Below the pieces are notes generated by a model. The model did not search any database and was not told the origin of the DNA. It saw nothing but the letters and a program-made list of their open reading frames with translations. Positions 16,517 to 26,040 of a stretch of 64,000 nucleotides of DNA are shown here, in pieces. A program made the position numbers and the translations under genes. Numbering within the stretch: the first letter of the stretch is position 1; every line of letters starts with the position of its first letter. The DNA is taken from NCBI RefSeq assembly GCF_014636275.1, contig NZ_BMEB01000001.1, positions 496,001 to 560,000 on the forward strand. The letters run 5' to 3'. The DNA comes from Cellulomonas carbonis (GTDB lineage Bacteria > Actinomycetota > Actinomycetes > Actinomycetales > Cellulomonadaceae).

Positions 16517-16767
16517 TGAAGCCCCTCTGCTCGTTCCCGCAGCACAGCCGCAGGCGCTCCACGAACGTCGCTCCGGGAATCAGCAGAGCGCGGATCGCCG
16601 CGCTCGCCGGACCCGCCGGGCCGTGTGCTCGCCGGACGGTAGCGGGGCCTCCGGGAGAGTTCGACCGCTTGTCCACGGAGTGATATTTGGGGCCATCTGT
16701 CCGGAATGCGGATGCGCATTCCCGAGCGGCACGTTCGGGACGGATACCGTTTTACATCGCCCCGTCG
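16517..16767. promoter_or_regulatory. Leader region of the biosynthetic operon with two inverted repeats
   Basis: This 251-bp stretch between the IS element and the first operon gene has no supported gene and must hold the operon promoter unless the IS supplies one. It contains an inverted repeat GGAATGCG-gatg-CGCATTCC (16703-16722) directly followed by TCCCGA-9nt-TCGGGA (16720-16740), and two locally AT-rich words (TGATATTT at 16681-16688, GTTTTACAT at 16749-16757). The paired symmetric sites look like an operator. No regulator gene is present in the cluster. Confidence 0.35.
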
Positions 16768-18184
16768 CGGTCAAGTCCCCGGACGTGGTGTGTGACGGCT
16801 GCCGCGTGATCTTCGGGTTCAGGCGCTGAGCGTCGGGAGCTGGGTGGAGTTCACCTCCTGCGGTTGGGGGACGGCGGTGAGCCGGGATCGGCCCAGGACG
16901 TCCAGGGCGAGGTAGCGGCGTCCTTCGGCCCATTCGTCGTGCTGCTCGGCCAGGACGGCGCCGACGAGGCGGATGATCGAGGTGCGGTCCGGGAAGATCC
17001 CCACGACGTCGGTGCGCCGGCGGATCTCGCGGTTGAGGCGCTCGTTGGGGTTGTTGGACCAGATCTGCCGTCAGACCTCCTTGGGGAACCCGGTGAACGC
17101 CAGGACATCGGCCCGGGCGGCTTCGAGGTGGTCCGCGACGGCGGGGAGCTTGTCGGCGACGGCGTCCAGGAGCCGGTCGAACTGGGCGTGGACCGCGTCG
17201 ACGTCGACCTGGTCGTAGACGCTGTGCAGCATCGTCTTGACCCACGGCCACGAGCTCTTCGGGCAGGTCGACATCAGGTTCGCCGCGTAGTGGGTGCGGC
17301 ACCGTTGCCAGGTCGCGCCGGGCAGGGTCGCGCCGATCGCGGCGACCAACCCGGAGTGCGCGTCGGAGGTCACCAGCTTCACCCCGGTCAGGCCGCGGGC
17401 GGTCAGGTCACGAAAGAACGTCAACCACCCCGCGCCGTCCTCGGCCGTGGACACGTCGATCCCGAGGATCTCGCGGTGCCCGTCGGCGTTGACCCCGGTC
17501 GCGACCATCACCGCGATGTTGACCACCCGCCCGCCCTCGCGGACCTTGACCGTGAGGGCGTCGGCGGCGACGAACGTGTAGGGGCCGGCGTCGAGCGGTC
17601 GGGTCCGGAACGCCGCCACCTGCTCGTCCAGGTCGGCCGCCATCCGGGAGACCTGCGACTTCGACAGCCGGGTGATGCCCAAGGACTCGACGAGCTTGTC
17701 CATCCGCCGGGTCGAGACGCCAAGGAGGTAGCAGGTCGCGACGACGCTGGTCAGGGCTGCTTCGGCCCGTCGGCGCCGTTCCAGCAACCAGTCCGGGAAG
17801 TAGGTCCCGGCGCGCAGCTTGGGGATCGCCACGTCCATCGTGCCGACCCTCGTGTCGAAGTCGCGGTGCCGATAGCCGTTGCGGGTGTTGGTCCGCTCCG
17901 GGGTCCGGGCGCCGTACTCCGCGCCGCAGATCGCGTCGGCCTCGGCGCCCATCAGGGTGTCGATGAAGACGCCCAGCAGCTCACGAAGCAGATCCGGGGA
18001 AGCCGCACTCAGGTGCTCGTGCAAGGAGCGGGCAGGGTCCAGACTGGGTCCAGCGGTCATCGCGGGTCCTTCTCTCGAGTCGACTTGGTAGGTCTCTCGA
18101 AGAATCACGCGGTGACCGCCTACACGTCTACGACGACGCCCCGATCAAGGCCGGGCTCGCACACCACTCTGCGGGACGCCACTC
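16768..18184 (-). mobile_element. IS256-family insertion sequence, copy 2
   Basis: This is the second 1417-bp copy, same orientation as 2666-4082. The flanks (CCCGTCGC on the left, TGGCCGCC on the right) show no obvious target duplication with each other or with copy 1's outer flank. It may therefore have arisen or been rearranged by recombination rather than by a simple recent insertion. The two direct copies enclose the whole biosynthetic operon and could allow its loss or amplification by homologous recombination. Confidence 0.85.
16819..18060 (-). pseudogene. IS256-family transposase, interrupted by the same in-frame TGA (copy 2)
   Basis: The coding frame is identical to copy 1 apart from one residue near the N-terminus (PARS here, PARF in copy 1). 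The internal TGA lies at 17071-17073, again between FPKEV and RQIWSNN, and the frame continues to the stop at 16819. Because both copies carry the stop, it was present before the duplication. Confidence 0.88.
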
Positions 18185-18233
18185 TGGCCGCCGGATCACA
18201 TGGTCGAACTGGTCGCGAGGCACACGAGGACCT
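18185..18233 (+). pseudogene. Possible C-terminal scrap of the integrase
   Basis: Directly after IS copy 2 the plus strand reads WPPDHMVELVARHTRT and then a stop, with RAHRH just after it. This resembles the box around the second catalytic His in tyrosine integrases (PxDxVxxLLGHxxTRTT...YRH), with the key Gly-His changed. If correct, the original integrase gene was split, with its tail now on the far side of the biosynthetic operon. The match is short. Confidence 0.3.
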
Positions 18234-18511
18234 AGCGCGCTCATCGGCATGACCGTGACTCGAGCCGATGCCTGAGGAACCCACGGAACCGCCCAACTGC
18301 ACAGGAGTCCCCGCCCGCGTACCCCAACCCGTACCCCAACGCGGGTGTGTACGGGCGCGTCCACCCCCGTCCGGCGACATCAGCGCGACACGCTGACCTG
18401 TACGGACGGACAAGCACGGACCCCACCGAACGCCGTTCCGGGCCCTGACACGGAAGAGGTCCCTCGTGCGGTCTGCCCGCCCTGCGCGCCGTCCACCGGC
18501 GGCCCGTCAGC

Positions 18512-18558
18512 GTCCATGTTCGTCCAGGGCGTAGTTAGGCCTACCGATAGGCCTACCG
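18512..18558. repeat. Possible integrase/excisionase binding repeats near attR
   Basis: GTCCATGTTCGTCCAG (18512-18527) resembles the two repeats beside attL. TAGGCCTACCG then occurs twice in tandem (18536-18546 and 18548-18558); its core TAGGCCTA is a perfect palindrome. The location just inside the right attachment site suggests recombination-protein binding sites. Confidence 0.4.
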
Positions 18559-18565
18559 GGCGCCG

Positions 18566-18594
18566 AGAGGCCCGCACCGCCGAAGCGGTGCGGG

Positions 18595-18599
<5 letters not shown>
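18566..18599 (-). terminator. tRNA-Pro terminator supplied by the island
   Basis: The 15-bp arms at 18566-18580 and 18585-18599 form a perfect GC-rich stem with a 4-nt loop, just downstream of the tRNA on the minus strand. It replaces the chromosomal hairpin that the insertion moved away to 2099-2128. Confidence 0.75.
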
Positions 18600-18690
<91 letters not shown>

Positions 18691-18774
18691 ATCGGCCCTT
18701 GCGAGCCGCCGATACTCTACCGCACCGAGGCCGGGTCGCTGCACCTCGGACCGCGGCACGCCGTCCCGCAGGTC

Positions 18775-19842
18775 TCACGACCTCCGCTGGTCGCGCCGTC
18801 CCGCCGCCCGCTGCGCGTCGGACTCCATCTGGCTCAGCTCGGCGACGACGACGCCCAGCACGAGCAGGTCGGCGACGAGGCCGGCCGTCGCCGCCCACTC
18901 CTCGAGGCGGAACACGAAGACCTGGGTCACCAGGAGGCTCACGAGGACCGCCCGGCGGAAGAGCCGGTACGCGCGCGGGCGGTCACGCCTGACCACCGCG
19001 AGGCCCGTGAGCGCCGTCGTCGCCGACACGGCCGCGGACACCAGCAGCGCCGTCACCACCCAGCCGGGGACGTCCTCGCCCTGGAACCACGCCACGAGGC
19101 CGCGGCTCACGGTGAGGGCGGTCGTGACGACGAGGACGCCCACGGTCACCCACGGGACCCACCGCGCGCTCACGAGCCGTCGCAGACCGTGCACCACCCA
19201 GGCCGCGACCCGGTCGATCGGGTTGGGCAGCTCGGTCGCGTCCTCCTCGACGGCGTCGAGCAGCGCGCGCACCTCGCGCGCGCCGCGCACGCCATCGGTC
19301 CGTTCGAGCAGGCCGTGCGCCTCCGTCCTGGCGCGCTCCGTCATCCCGCCGACGATCCCCGCGACGGCGTGGTCCGCAGCTCCGGCGACCCGCTCCTCGG
19401 GCCGGTGCTCACGACGGCCGTGCAACGCCTCACCGACGAGCACGAGCCCGACCACGGTGGCGTAGATGAGCGCCGCGGTCGGCTCGTAGAAGTAGTCGTT
19501 GTCGGAGGTGACGAACTTGCCGACCTCGTCGACGAAGAGCCCGAAGCCGACACCACCCACGAGCGCCCCGGCCGGACGGACGACGGGCCCGGCGAACGAC
19601 AGGAGCAGCACGAAGGCCACCGCCATGAGCAGACCGCCCCACAGCACGTGCGCGATGTGCAGACCGTCGCCGCCGAGCTGCGGGTAGCCCGACGCGGCGA
19701 GCAGCGCGCGCGTCAGCAGCACGGTCACGACCGCCGCGACGAGGAACCCCGCGAGGTGCCGCGAGGCGGACGGGTCGCGCGGCAGCCCCCAGCGCAGCAG
19801 CAGCGGCCTCTCGCGGACCACCGAGGCGCGCGACCCGGTCAC
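18775..19842 (-). CDS. Predicted integral membrane protein, function unknown
   Basis: The 355-residue protein has about four helices in the N-terminal half (residues 28-135). A soluble middle section ([14 protein letters not shown] to [12 protein letters not shown]) follows, then about four more helices. [19 protein letters not shown], after the third helix, is a conserved-looking acidic motif found in uncharacterised actinobacterial membrane proteins. It starts 4 nt inside the end of der, so it is co-translated with it, but no functional link is visible. Confidence 0.75.
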   Translation of the reverse strand: MTGSRASVVRERPLLLRWGLPRDPSASRHLAGFLVAAVVTVLLTRALLAASGYPQLGGDGLHIAHVLWGGLLMAVAFVLLLSFAGPVVRPAGALVGGVGFGLFVDEVGKFVTSDNDYFYEPTAALIYATVVGLVLVGEALHGRREHRPEERVAGAADHAVAGIVGGMTERARTEAHGLLERTDGVRGAREVRALLDAVEEDATELPNPIDRVAAWVVHGLRRLVSARWVPWVTVGVLVVTTALTVSRGLVAWFQGEDVPGWVVTALLVSAAVSATTALTGLAVVRRDRPRAYRLFRRAVLVSLLVTQVFVFRLEEWAATAGLVADLLVLGVVVAELSQMESDAQRAAGRRDQRRS

Positions 19843-21365
19843 CGCTTGCGCTTCTCCCGCACCCGGACCGAGATCGAGATCGGCGTGCCCTCGAACCCAA
19901 ACGTCTCACGCAGCCGCCGCTCGATGAAGCGTCGGTAGCCCGCCTCGAGGAAGCCCGTCGCGAAGATCACGAACCGCGGTGGACGCGTGTCCGCCTGGGT
20001 CGCGAAGAGGATGCGCGGCTGCTTGCCCCCACGCAGCGGGTGCGGGTGCGCCGCGACGAGCTCGCCGAGGAAGGCGTTGAGCCGCCCGGTCGGGATGCGC
20101 ATGTCCCACGACTCGAGCGACCGCTCGATCGCCGGGACCAGGCGGTCCTTGTGCCAGCCCGTGCGCGCCGACACGTTGACGCGCGGCGCCCACTGGATCT
20201 GCACGAGGTCCTGCTCGATCTCGCGCTCGAGGAACGGGCGGCGGTCCTCGTCCATGAGGTCCCACTTGTTGTAGGCGATCACCAGCGCGCGACCCGCGTC
20301 GATCACCTGCTGGATCACGCGCGTGTCCTGCTCGGTCATGGGCACGCTCGCGTCGACGAGCACGACGGCGACCTCGGCCTTCTCGATCGCGGCCTGCGTG
20401 CGCAGCGACGCGTAGAAGTCCGCGCCCTTGGTCTGGTGGACGCGCCGGCGGATGCCGGCGGTGTCGACGAACCACCACTGCCGGCCGCCGAGCTCGACGA
20501 GCTCGTCGACGGGGTCGCGCGTGGTCCCGGCGGTCTCGTCGACGACGACGCGCTCGGCGCCCGCGAGCTTGTTGAGCAGGCTCGACTTGCCGACGTTCGG
20601 CCGGCCGATGAGCGCGACGCGCCGCGGTCCGCCCTCGGGCAGCGCCTCGCCGTAGGCCGACTCCTCCGGCAGCTCCTCGACGACCGCGTCGAGCAGGTCA
20701 CCGATCCCGCGCCCGTGCAGCGACGAGATGGGGTGCGGCTCGCCCAGGCCGAGCGACCAGAGCTCGGCGGCGTCCGCCTCCTGCCGGGGCCCGTCGACCT
20801 TGTTGGCCGCGAGGACGACCGGCTTGCGTGCCTTGCGCAGCAGCCGGACGACCTGCTCGTCCGTCGACGTCGCGCCCACGGTCGCGTCCACCACGAACAG
20901 CACAACGTCGGCGAGGTCGATCGCGACCTCGGCCTGCTCGGCGACACGGGCGTGGATCCCCGCGACGTCGACCTCCCAGCCGCCGGTGTCGACCAGGGTG
21001 AAGTCGACGCCCGCCCACTCTGCGGGGTAGCTCACGCGGTCACGCGTCACGCCCGGCTTGTCCTCCACGACGGCCTCGCGCCGTCCGAGGATCCGGTTGA
21101 CCAGAGTCGACTTGCCGACGTTCGGCCGCCCGACGACCGCCAGGACCGGCCGGGGCCCGCGGGGGGCCTCGGGCTCGGCGAGATCGTCGCCCTCCTCGAT
21201 GAGGGCGAGGTCCTCGCCGGACAGCTCGTACTCGGCGAGCCCCGCGCGCAGCGCCTCCGCGCGGGCGCCGTCGTCCGCGGGGAGCCCGTCGGGCCCGGGC
21301 GCAGGGGCGAGGTCGCCGTCGACGTCGGGGGCGGCGGCACGGTCGTGATCGGTCATGGTGCACAT
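19839..21365 (-). CDS. der: Ribosome biogenesis GTPase Der (EngA)
   Basis: The 508-residue protein has an acidic actinobacterial N-terminal extension (about residues 1-75). Two tandem GTPase domains follow, each with the P-loop GRPNVGKS (about residues 80 and 255), DTGG/DTAG switch II and NKVD/NKWD specificity motifs. The C-terminal KH-like domain ([29 protein letters not shown]) is complete. Der acts in 50S subunit maturation. It lies at the end of the cmk-plsC cluster. Confidence 0.97.
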   Translation of the reverse strand: MCTMTDHDRAAAPDVDGDLAPAPGPDGLPADDGARAEALRAGLAEYELSGEDLALIEEGDDLAEPEAPRGPRPVLAVVGRPNVGKSTLVNRILGRREAVVEDKPGVTRDRVSYPAEWAGVDFTLVDTGGWEVDVAGIHARVAEQAEVAIDLADVVLFVVDATVGATSTDEQVVRLLRKARKPVVLAANKVDGPRQEADAAELWSLGLGEPHPISSLHGRGIGDLLDAVVEELPEESAYGEALPEGGPRRVALIGRPNVGKSSLLNKLAGAERVVVDETAGTTRDPVDELVELGGRQWWFVDTAGIRRRVHQTKGADFYASLRTQAAIEKAEVAVVLVDASVPMTEQDTRVIQQVIDAGRALVIAYNKWDLMDEDRRPFLEREIEQDLVQIQWAPRVNVSARTGWHKDRLVPAIERSLESWDMRIPTGRLNAFLGELVAAHPHPLRGGKQPRILFATQADTRPPRFVIFATGFLEAGYRRFIERRLRETFGFEGTPISISVRVREKRKR

Positions 21366-21463
21366 CCTCCCCCGTCGCGCCCCTCGCCGACGAACCGGTG
21401 CGGCATGACGTGCGCCTCGTCAGCGCTGCACGCCGCCCGCGGGTCCCGGCGGGTCCGCGCGCC

Positions 21464-22168
21464 TCAGCCCGGCGGACCCGCGAGGCCGTGGTCGTCCGGG
21501 AGCGGCACACCCGTCCGGGCGACGGTCCGCTCGACGTGCTCGGCGAGCCGCACCCGCAGGAGCTCGTGCGCGTCGGCGACGGCCTGGCGACCGGAGACAC
21601 CGGGGCCACGCCCGAGCACGAGCGGTTCGTCGAACGCGACGACGAGCCGTCGCCGCACGCCGGGGACATGGCCCACCGACTCCCCCGTGCGACGGGTGCC
21701 GAGCACCGCGGTCAGCACGACGGGCGCGCCCGAGTTCACCGCGAGCCACGCGACGCCCGCCCGGGACGAGCTCACGTCGCCGCGCCCGCGCACGCCCTCG
21801 GGGAAGATCCCGACGGCGCCGCCGCGACGCAGCACGCCGAGCGCCGCCGCCAGCGCCGGCCGCCCGCCCGTGCGGTCGACCGGGATCTGCCCGGCCGCGC
21901 GCAGCACGGGACCGAGCGGCCCGGCGAACATCTCCTCCTTGACGAGGATGTGCGTGCCGCGCGGGACGGCACCGTGCACGACCGGGCCGTCCACCACGCC
22001 GATGTGGTTGGCGGCCACGACGACCGGTCCCGCGACGGGCACGTGCTCCGCGCCCAGCACCTGCGTGTCCCAGACGACGTGCGCGAGGAGCCGCCCCAGG
22101 TGCCGCGACCACCGGGGACCCCAGGTAGCCGGGACACGGGACCCGGCGGACGCGGTTACCCGGCTCAC
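21464..22168 (-). CDS. plsC: 1-acyl-sn-glycerol-3-phosphate acyltransferase (PlsC family)
   Basis: The start GTG 22168 overlaps the cmk stop by 4 nt, giving 234 residues. NHIGVVDGP is the catalytic NHx4D box, and FPEGVRGRG is the second substrate-binding box. These place it among lysophosphatidic acid acyltransferases. A cmk-plsC-der order is common in actinobacteria. Whether it is the main plsC or a paralogue cannot be told from this window. Confidence 0.85.
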   Translation of the reverse strand: MSRVTASAGSRVPATWGPRWSRHLGRLLAHVVWDTQVLGAEHVPVAGPVVVAANHIGVVDGPVVHGAVPRGTHILVKEEMFAGPLGPVLRAAGQIPVDRTGGRPALAAALGVLRRGGAVGIFPEGVRGRGDVSSSRAGVAWLAVNSGAPVVLTAVLGTRRTGESVGHVPGVRRRLVVAFDEPLVLGRGPGVSGRQAVADAHELLRVRLAEHVERTVARTGVPLPDDHGLAGPPG

Positions 22169-22890
22169 GCCGACGTCACCCGGGCGACGACCGTGAGCAC
22201 CGCCTCGACCGTCTGCTCGAGGTCGAGGTCGGACGAGTCGACGGTGACGACGCCGTCGGCGGCCGTCATGAACTCCACGACGGTCGAGTCCTGCGCGTCG
22301 CGCCCGACGACGTGGCTGCGCGTCGCCTCGACGCTCGCGGCGTCCGCGTCGCCGTGCAGCTCCCGTGCGCGCCGAGCGAGGCGCGCCTCCTCGCTCGCGG
22401 TGAGCAGCAGCCGGACGTCCGCGTCCGGCGCGATCACGGTCGTGATGTCGCGTCCTTCGACGACGACGCCGCGCCCACCGCTCCAACCCTCGGCCGAGCA
22501 CTCGACCGCGATGATCCGGCGCTGCCGCTCGCCGAGGTCGGCCCGCGCGTCGAGGTTCGTGGCGACGCGGCTTACCACCGACGAGATCGCGGCGGTCCGG
22601 ATGGCCTCGCCCACGTCGCGGCCGCCCACCGTGAAGGTGGGCCCCTCGGGGTCGACGCCGACCTCGAGCGGCATCCGCTCGACGGCCGCCGTCACGGTGT
22701 CGGTCGCGTCGAGGTCGATGCCGTTCTCGAGGCACCACCACGTCGCGGCCCGGTACATCGCGCCGGTGTCGAGATACGCGAGGCCGAGACGCGCGGCAAC
22801 CCGCCGGCAGACGCTCGACTTGCCCGAGCCGGACGGGCCGTCCACGGCGACGACGACGGGGTGGGGCACGTGATCCTCCTGGGTGGTCAT
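22165..22890 (-). CDS. cmk: Cytidylate kinase
   Basis: The 241-residue product shows the P-loop VAVDGPSGSGKSSVCRRVA, the CMP-binding LDTGAMYRA and the RDITTVIAPDADVRLLLTA region, with a normal length for bacterial CMP kinase. It phosphorylates CMP and dCMP for CTP supply. It starts at ATG 22890, overlapping the tyrA stop by 4 nt. Confidence 0.95.
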   Translation of the reverse strand: MTTQEDHVPHPVVVAVDGPSGSGKSSVCRRVAARLGLAYLDTGAMYRAATWWCLENGIDLDATDTVTAAVERMPLEVGVDPEGPTFTVGGRDVGEAIRTAAISSVVSRVATNLDARADLGERQRRIIAVECSAEGWSGGRGVVVEGRDITTVIAPDADVRLLLTASEEARLARRARELHGDADAASVEATRSHVVGRDAQDSTVVEFMTAADGVVTVDSSDLDLEQTVEAVLTVVARVTSA

Positions 22891-24044
22891 CCGGCAAGCC
22901 GCCAGCCGCGGTCCAGCAGCTCCTGCTCGAGGCGCTCGCGCAGTCCCGGCAGCACCGAGATGGCCGCGAGCCCGACGGGTTGACGGGGCGCGTGCTCGAG
23001 CTCGAGCTCCTCGATGTTGATGCCGGCCCCGCCCACGTCGGCGAAGAGCCGCGCGAGCTCGCCGGGGCGGTCGGGCACGAGGACCGTGACGACGTCGTAC
23101 GACCGACGCAGCCCGCCGTGCTTGCCGGGGATCCGGGCGACGCCCGCGTTGCCGGCCGCGATCGCGGCGGCGATGGTGCCGAGCGCTCCGTGCGCGGTCG
23201 TCGCCGGCTCGGGTGCGCCGTCCTCAGCGGTCGCGCGGTCGCCGTCGGCAGCGGCGGCCAGCGCGGTCACGACCCGGTCGAGGTCGTCCCGGATCGCGGT
23301 CAGGACGGGAAGGACCGCCGGGGCGTTGGCCGCCAGGATCGACGTCCACAGCGCGGGGTCGCTCGCGGCGATGCGGGTCACGTCGCGCAGGCCCTGCCCC
23401 GCGAGGTCCAGCGCGCCCGGCTCGGCGTGCCCGAGACGCGCCGCCACGAGCGACGCCGCGACCTGCGGGACGTGGGACACCATCGCGACCGCCGCGTCGT
23501 GCGCGCGCGCGTCGAGCATGACGGGCGTCGCGCCGACGTCGTTCGCGAGGTCCCGCACGGCGAGGACCGCCTGCGGGGTCGACTCCCCCGACCCGACGAC
23601 GACCCAGGGCCGGCCCGTGAAGAGGTCGGGGCGGGCCGCCGTGGGCCCCGACCGCTCCGAGCCCGCCATCGGGTGCGACCCGACGTAGCGCGAGAGGTCG
23701 GCGCCGGAACGACGCAGGCCGTCGAGCACCGCGCCCTTGACGCTCGCGACGTCCGTCACGACCGCACGCGGATGGGCTGCGAGCTCGGCCGCGACGACGT
23801 CGGCGGTGACGTCCGGGGGCGCCGCGACGACGACGAGCACCGGCTCGTCGTCGCCTGCCGCGGGCCGCCCCGCACCCACGTCGCGCGCGAGGAGGAGCGT
23901 GGTGCGCGAGGGGTCGTGCAGGACGACGTCGACGCCGTGCGCGCGCAGCGCGAGGCCGATGCTCGTGCCGAGCAGCCCCGTGCCGACCACGCGCACCGGT
24001 CCGCGGGTCGCGGCGGGTGCGTGCTGCCCGCCTCCGGCGATCAC
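22887..24044 (-). CDS. tyrA: Prephenate dehydrogenase with C-terminal ACT domain
   Basis: The start GTG 24044 is the first sensible codon after the aroH stop (7 nt away) and gives 385 residues. VRVVGTGLLGTSIGLALRAHG is the NAD-binding Rossmann motif, and GSHPMAGSERSG is the prephenate-binding loop. The C-terminus (VTVLVPDRPGELARLFADVG) is an ACT domain, probably for feedback by tyrosine. It converts prephenate to 4-hydroxyphenylpyruvate and pairs with the adjacent chorismate mutase. Confidence 0.93.
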   Translation of the reverse strand: MIAGGGQHAPAATRGPVRVVGTGLLGTSIGLALRAHGVDVVLHDPSRTTLLLARDVGAGRPAAGDDEPVLVVVAAPPDVTADVVAAELAAHPRAVVTDVASVKGAVLDGLRRSGADLSRYVGSHPMAGSERSGPTAARPDLFTGRPWVVVGSGESTPQAVLAVRDLANDVGATPVMLDARAHDAAVAMVSHVPQVAASLVAARLGHAEPGALDLAGQGLRDVTRIAASDPALWTSILAANAPAVLPVLTAIRDDLDRVVTALAAAADGDRATAEDGAPEPATTAHGALGTIAAAIAAGNAGVARIPGKHGGLRRSYDVVTVLVPDRPGELARLFADVGGAGINIEELELEHAPRQPVGLAAISVLPGLRERLEQELLDRGWRLAG

Positions 24045-24051
24045 GGCCGCC

Positions 24052-24414
24052 TCACTGCGCGAGGTCGCGCCGCAGCACCGTCGCACCGTGCAGGTAGACG
24101 TGCTGGATCTCGGCGCGGGGCCGGTCGGAGGCCACGTGCGCCATGAGCCGGACCACCCGCGGGAGCGCACCCGGGACGTCGATCTCGACCGCGCACATGA
24201 GCGGCACCGCCCCCATGCCCATCTCGCGCGCGGCCGCGGCGGGGAAGTCGCTGCGCAGGTCCGGCGTGCAGGTGAAGAGGATCGAGATGATGTCGTCGAT
24301 CTCGAGGTCGTTCGCGCGCAGCACCTCGCGCACGAGCTCGGCCGTGCGCTCGAACAGGTGCGCGCGCTCGTCGACGTCGAGCTGTGTCGCACCCCGGATC
24401 GCACGGACCGTCAT
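24052..24414 (-). CDS. aroH: Chorismate mutase, AroH class
   Basis: The 120-residue product begins MTVRAIRGATQLD, with the N-terminal Arg of the trimeric AroH fold. It contains VPLMCAVEIDVPGALPRVVR with the Cys, Glu and Arg active-site positions of the Bacillus enzyme. It converts chorismate to prephenate, the substrate of the next gene's product. Confidence 0.92.
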   Translation of the reverse strand: MTVRAIRGATQLDVDERAHLFERTAELVREVLRANDLEIDDIISILFTCTPDLRSDFPAAAAREMGMGAVPLMCAVEIDVPGALPRVVRLMAHVASDRPRAEIQHVYLHGATVLRRDLAQ

Positions 24415-24511
24415 GCTGCACCCTCCCTCGTCGTAGACGGCCGCGACACTACCCGCGGCCGGGGTGCCGCGGGTGGTGCGTCCGCCGAGGCCGCGCGCAC
24501 CATGACGCGGC

Positions 24512-25270
24512 TCACAGCCCGACCTCGGCCATGAGGCGCCCCAGCTCCTCGCGCCCGAGCACCCTGGTGCGGCCGGGTCGCAGGTCCCCGAGGCGGACCG
24601 GTCCGATGCGCGTGCGCACGAGGCGCGTGACCGGGTGGCCGACCGCGTCGAACATGCGGCGCACGACGCGGTTGCGGCCCTCGTGCAGGACGACCTCGAC
24701 CATGGTCGTCCCGGGGGTCGAGTCGATCACGCGGAAGCCGTCGACGCGCACGGGTCCGTCGTCGAGCTCGACGCCGTCCCGCAGGCGGGCGCCGACCGCG
24801 GGGCGGACCGACCCCTCGACCGTCGCGAGGTACGTCTTGCGCACACCGTGCGTCGGGTGCGCGAGCCGGTTCGCGAGCTCACCGTCGTTCGTCATCAGCA
24901 GGAGACCCTCGGTCTCGGCGTCGAGCCGGCCCACGTGGAAGAGCCGCTCGGGGCGGTCCGCGACGAACGCCGCGAGCGACGGCCGGCCCTGCGGGTCGTG
25001 CATGGTCGAGACCACACCGGCCGGCTTGTTGAGCGCGATGGTGACGAGCGACGTGTCCAGCTGGAGCCGCATGCCGTCGACGTGCACCACGGCGCGCGCG
25101 GGGTCGACCCGCACGCCCAGCTCGCGCGCGACGACGCCGTCGACCGTGACGCGACCCGCCGCGATGATCTGCTCGCACGCACGGCGCGAGCCCAGGCCCG
25201 CACCGGCGAGCACCTTCTGCAGGCGCACGCCCTCGGGGTCGTGCACGTCCTGAGCGGTGTCGCGTGCCAT
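24512..25270 (-). CDS. rluB: Ribosomal large subunit pseudouridine synthase RluB type
   Basis: The 252-residue protein has an N-terminal S4 RNA-binding domain (VRLQKVLAGAGLGSRRACEQIIAAGRV). The catalytic domain has GRLDAETEGLLLMTNDGELANRLAHP, where the Asp of GRLDAET is the nucleophile. RluB, E, F and RsuA are similar; the actinobacterial position next to scpB favours RluB. The scpB stop overlaps this start region by about one base. Confidence 0.9.
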   Translation of the reverse strand: MARDTAQDVHDPEGVRLQKVLAGAGLGSRRACEQIIAAGRVTVDGVVARELGVRVDPARAVVHVDGMRLQLDTSLVTIALNKPAGVVSTMHDPQGRPSLAAFVADRPERLFHVGRLDAETEGLLLMTNDGELANRLAHPTHGVRKTYLATVEGSVRPAVGARLRDGVELDDGPVRVDGFRVIDSTPGTTMVEVVLHEGRNRVVRRMFDAVGHPVTRLVRTRIGPVRLGDLRPGRTRVLGREELGRLMAEVGL

Positions 25271-26040
25271 CAGGCGGTCCTCTCCTCGTCGATCGTCTCG
25301 AGGTCCGGCAGGTACGGGGCCAGGGGCGGCAGCTCGTCGAGGCTCGTCATGCCGAGCCGCTCGAGGAAGTACGACGTCGTGCCGTACAGGACCGCGCCGC
25401 TCGGCTCGGTTCCCTGCTCGGCGACCAGACCCCGTGCGACGAGCGTACGCACGACCGAGTCCACGTTGACGCCGCGCACCGCGGACACCTGTCCGCGCGT
25501 GACCGGCTGCCGGTACGCGATGACGGCGAGCGTCTCGAGCGCCGCGTGCGTCAGCCGGGCGGTCTGGCCCTCGAGGACGAACCGCGCCACCACGTCGGCG
25601 TGAGCGGGGGCCGAGTAGAACCGCCAGCCGTCGGCGACGTGCCGAAGGACGAAGCCGCGGGGCCGCCCAGCCTCGCCCGCGTAGTCGGCGGCGAGCGCCT
25701 GCAGCAGCTCCTCGACGCGCTCGGTCGCCAGGCCGAGGACCGTCGCGAGACGCACGGCGGGGATCGGCTCGTCGGCGACCATGAGGACAGCCTCGATCGC
25801 CGCCGCGGCACCGCCGGGCAGCGACTCGACGTCGAAGTCGAGCTCCTCGGGAACGGGAGGGCGGACGTCGGGCGCCTGCTCGACGCCGGCCCGATCGTCA
25901 GGGGTCACGTCGTCGGCGGCCCGCTCGTCGGCAGCCGGCGACGACGCGTCCGGGATCACATCGGCCCCCTCGCGCTCGACCGGTACAGCGTCCGCCGTCA
26001 CCGACGCGTCCTGCGCGGGCGTGCCGTCCTCGACCGTCAT
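25270..26040 (-). CDS. scpB: Chromosome condensation protein ScpB
   Basis: The 256-residue protein has an acidic low-complexity N-terminus (about 60 residues), then AAAIEAVLMVADEPIPAVRLATVLG and AALETLAVIAYRQPVTRGQVSAVRGVNVDSVV. These are the paired winged helices of ScpB, the kite subunit of the SMC complex. It starts inside the scpA stop, as expected for the coupled pair. Confidence 0.93.
   Translation of the reverse strand: MTVEDGTPAQDASVTADAVPVEREGADVIPDASSPAADERAADDVTPDDRAGVEQAPDVRPPVPEELDFDVESLPGGAAAAIEAVLMVADEPIPAVRLATVLGLATERVEELLQALAADYAGEAGRPRGFVLRHVADGWRFYSAPAHADVVARFVLEGQTARLTHAALETLAVIAYRQPVTRGQVSAVRGVNVDSVVRTLVARGLVAEQGTEPSGAVLYGTTSYFLERLGMTSLDELPPLAPYLPDLETIDEERTA

Noticed and set aside
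2666..18184. Classical composite transposon with target duplication at its outer ends
   Set aside because: The outer flanks (CCCCAGTC on the left, TGGCCGCC on the right) do not match, so transposition as one unit is not shown.
18318..18341. CRISPR-like repeats (CGTACCCCAAC)
   Set aside because: There are only two short partial copies, with no regular spacers and no cas genes in the window.
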